Of a stretch of 41,840 nucleotides of DNA, positions 41,570 to 41,840 are shown piece after piece. Numbering within the stretch: position 1 is the stretch's first letter; the number at the start of each line of letters is the position of its first letter. The notes beneath the pieces are model-generated. The model worked only from the letters and a program-made list of their open reading frames with translations. It did no database searches and was not told the DNA's origin. Position numbers and translations under genes: made by a program. Source of the stretch: Methanothrix sp. (GTDB lineage Archaea > Halobacteriota > Methanosarcinia > Methanotrichales > Methanotrichaceae); assembly GCA_011620785.1 (NCBI GenBank), contig WOYM01000009.1:1-41840 (forward strand). The letters run 5' to 3'.

Positions 41570-41840
41570 ATGAGAGTCGTATCGGCTACAGGATGTGTAT
41601 TCTTATTGCAGAGATGGCCTGATCGGCGGTCTTATTCGCCGGTCCGAGAGTGCTCTTTGCCGGCCTATGTGCATACGGCGATTCCAACAGGAGAATTGAT
41701 GCCCGCAGAGCCCCTTAAGGAAGAGAAAAAAGACCGACTGGGCCAAATAATGACCCAGCTGCTATTTCATCGCTCTGCAGTACTCGCCTGCTATTCACGA
41801 CTTGTTTGGAGGGACTATTCCCTTCACCAGCCCGCTGATC
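41570..41840 (+). CDS. Partial open frame cut by the window end
   Basis: The frame is open from ATG 41570 for 90 codons to the last base. TATA-like TTATAAAAC (41531-41539) lies about 35 bases before that ATG. A second in-frame ATG at 41699 has AGGAG five bases upstream and is the other candidate start; it begins MPAEPLKEEKKDRLGQIMTQ. No family recognised from this short part. It diverges from herA with about 190 bases between the starts, and could also be a chance frame. Confidence 0.35.
   Translation, partial: MRVVSATGCVFLLQRWPDRRSYSPVRECSLPAYVHTAIPTGELMPAEPLKEEKKDRLGQIMTQLLFHRSAVLACYSRLVWRDYSLHQPAD

Noticed and set aside
41386..41571. 61-codon minus-strand frame upstream of herA
   Set aside because: Overlaps the probable herA promoter region and has no recognisable family or ribosome site.
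1..41840. CRISPR array, rRNA operon, inteins, intact prophage
   Set aside because: No regularly spaced repeats, no rRNA-like sequence, no intein splice motifs within the genes and no phage structural genes were seen.

Overview
The window looks like chromosomal DNA of a methanogenic archaeon, most likely an aceticlastic Methanothrix (Methanosaeta)-type member of the Methanosarcinales. This is inferred from gene content, not from a marker gene. The indicators are archaeal SecD/SecF, CTP-type riboflavin kinase, a HerA helicase, a hexulose-6-phosphate synthase/RraA fusion, an archaeal RecJ-like DHH protein, a ThiI with the methanogen cysteine pattern, a small basic methanogen protein (DUF5350-like), TATA-box promoters and a CCA-less tRNA. 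Coding is moderately dense and on both strands.

Region by region: 1-4.7 kb holds a secreted TPR protein, an unknown 184-aa protein, a flavin-binding oxidase-like protein, a decayed family B DNA polymerase of the PolB2-like type, and exonuclease III. 4.8-9.5 kb is a cell-surface block: a DUF1616 membrane protein with Ig-like repeats, a family 4 glycosyltransferase and a flippase-like membrane protein. 9.5-14.4 kb holds secF-secD, the Hps-RraA fusion (apparently started at ATT) and dapF. 14.4-19.6 kb holds two small secreted unknowns, a RecJ-like DHH protein, an alkaline-phosphatase-superfamily protein that looks circularly permuted, about 1.3 kb without a convincing gene, and a winged-helix protein.

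19.7-27.4 kb is a minus-strand run, probably one transcription unit: aclB-aclA (ATP-citrate lyase), an aconitase-superfamily large subunit, a PHP phosphoesterase, ribK and a 705-aa TPR protein. Co-location of ATP-citrate lyase with an aconitase-like hydrolyase suggests a citrate/isocitrate step feeding 2-oxoglutarate, possibly with the lyase making citrate from the abundant acetyl-CoA of an acetate-using methanogen. This is the most interesting metabolic idea in the window and is inference.

27.4-31.1 kb holds a zinc-finger/methyltransferase-like protein, tRNA-Pro(UGG), a second flippase-like protein, and a 59-aa basic protein translationally coupled to thiI. 31.2-32.2 kb is an insertion-sequence graveyard: an IS4-type fragment butted against an inverted IS1-like fragment. 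32.3-41.8 kb is metabolic and housekeeping: glutamate-synthase-like FMN protein, AMP-forming acyl-CoA ligase, an orphan NfnA/SudB-like flavoprotein, a long-form HMG-CoA synthase, dodecin, HerA, and an open frame cut by the window end. I saw no CRISPR array, rRNA or intact mobile element.
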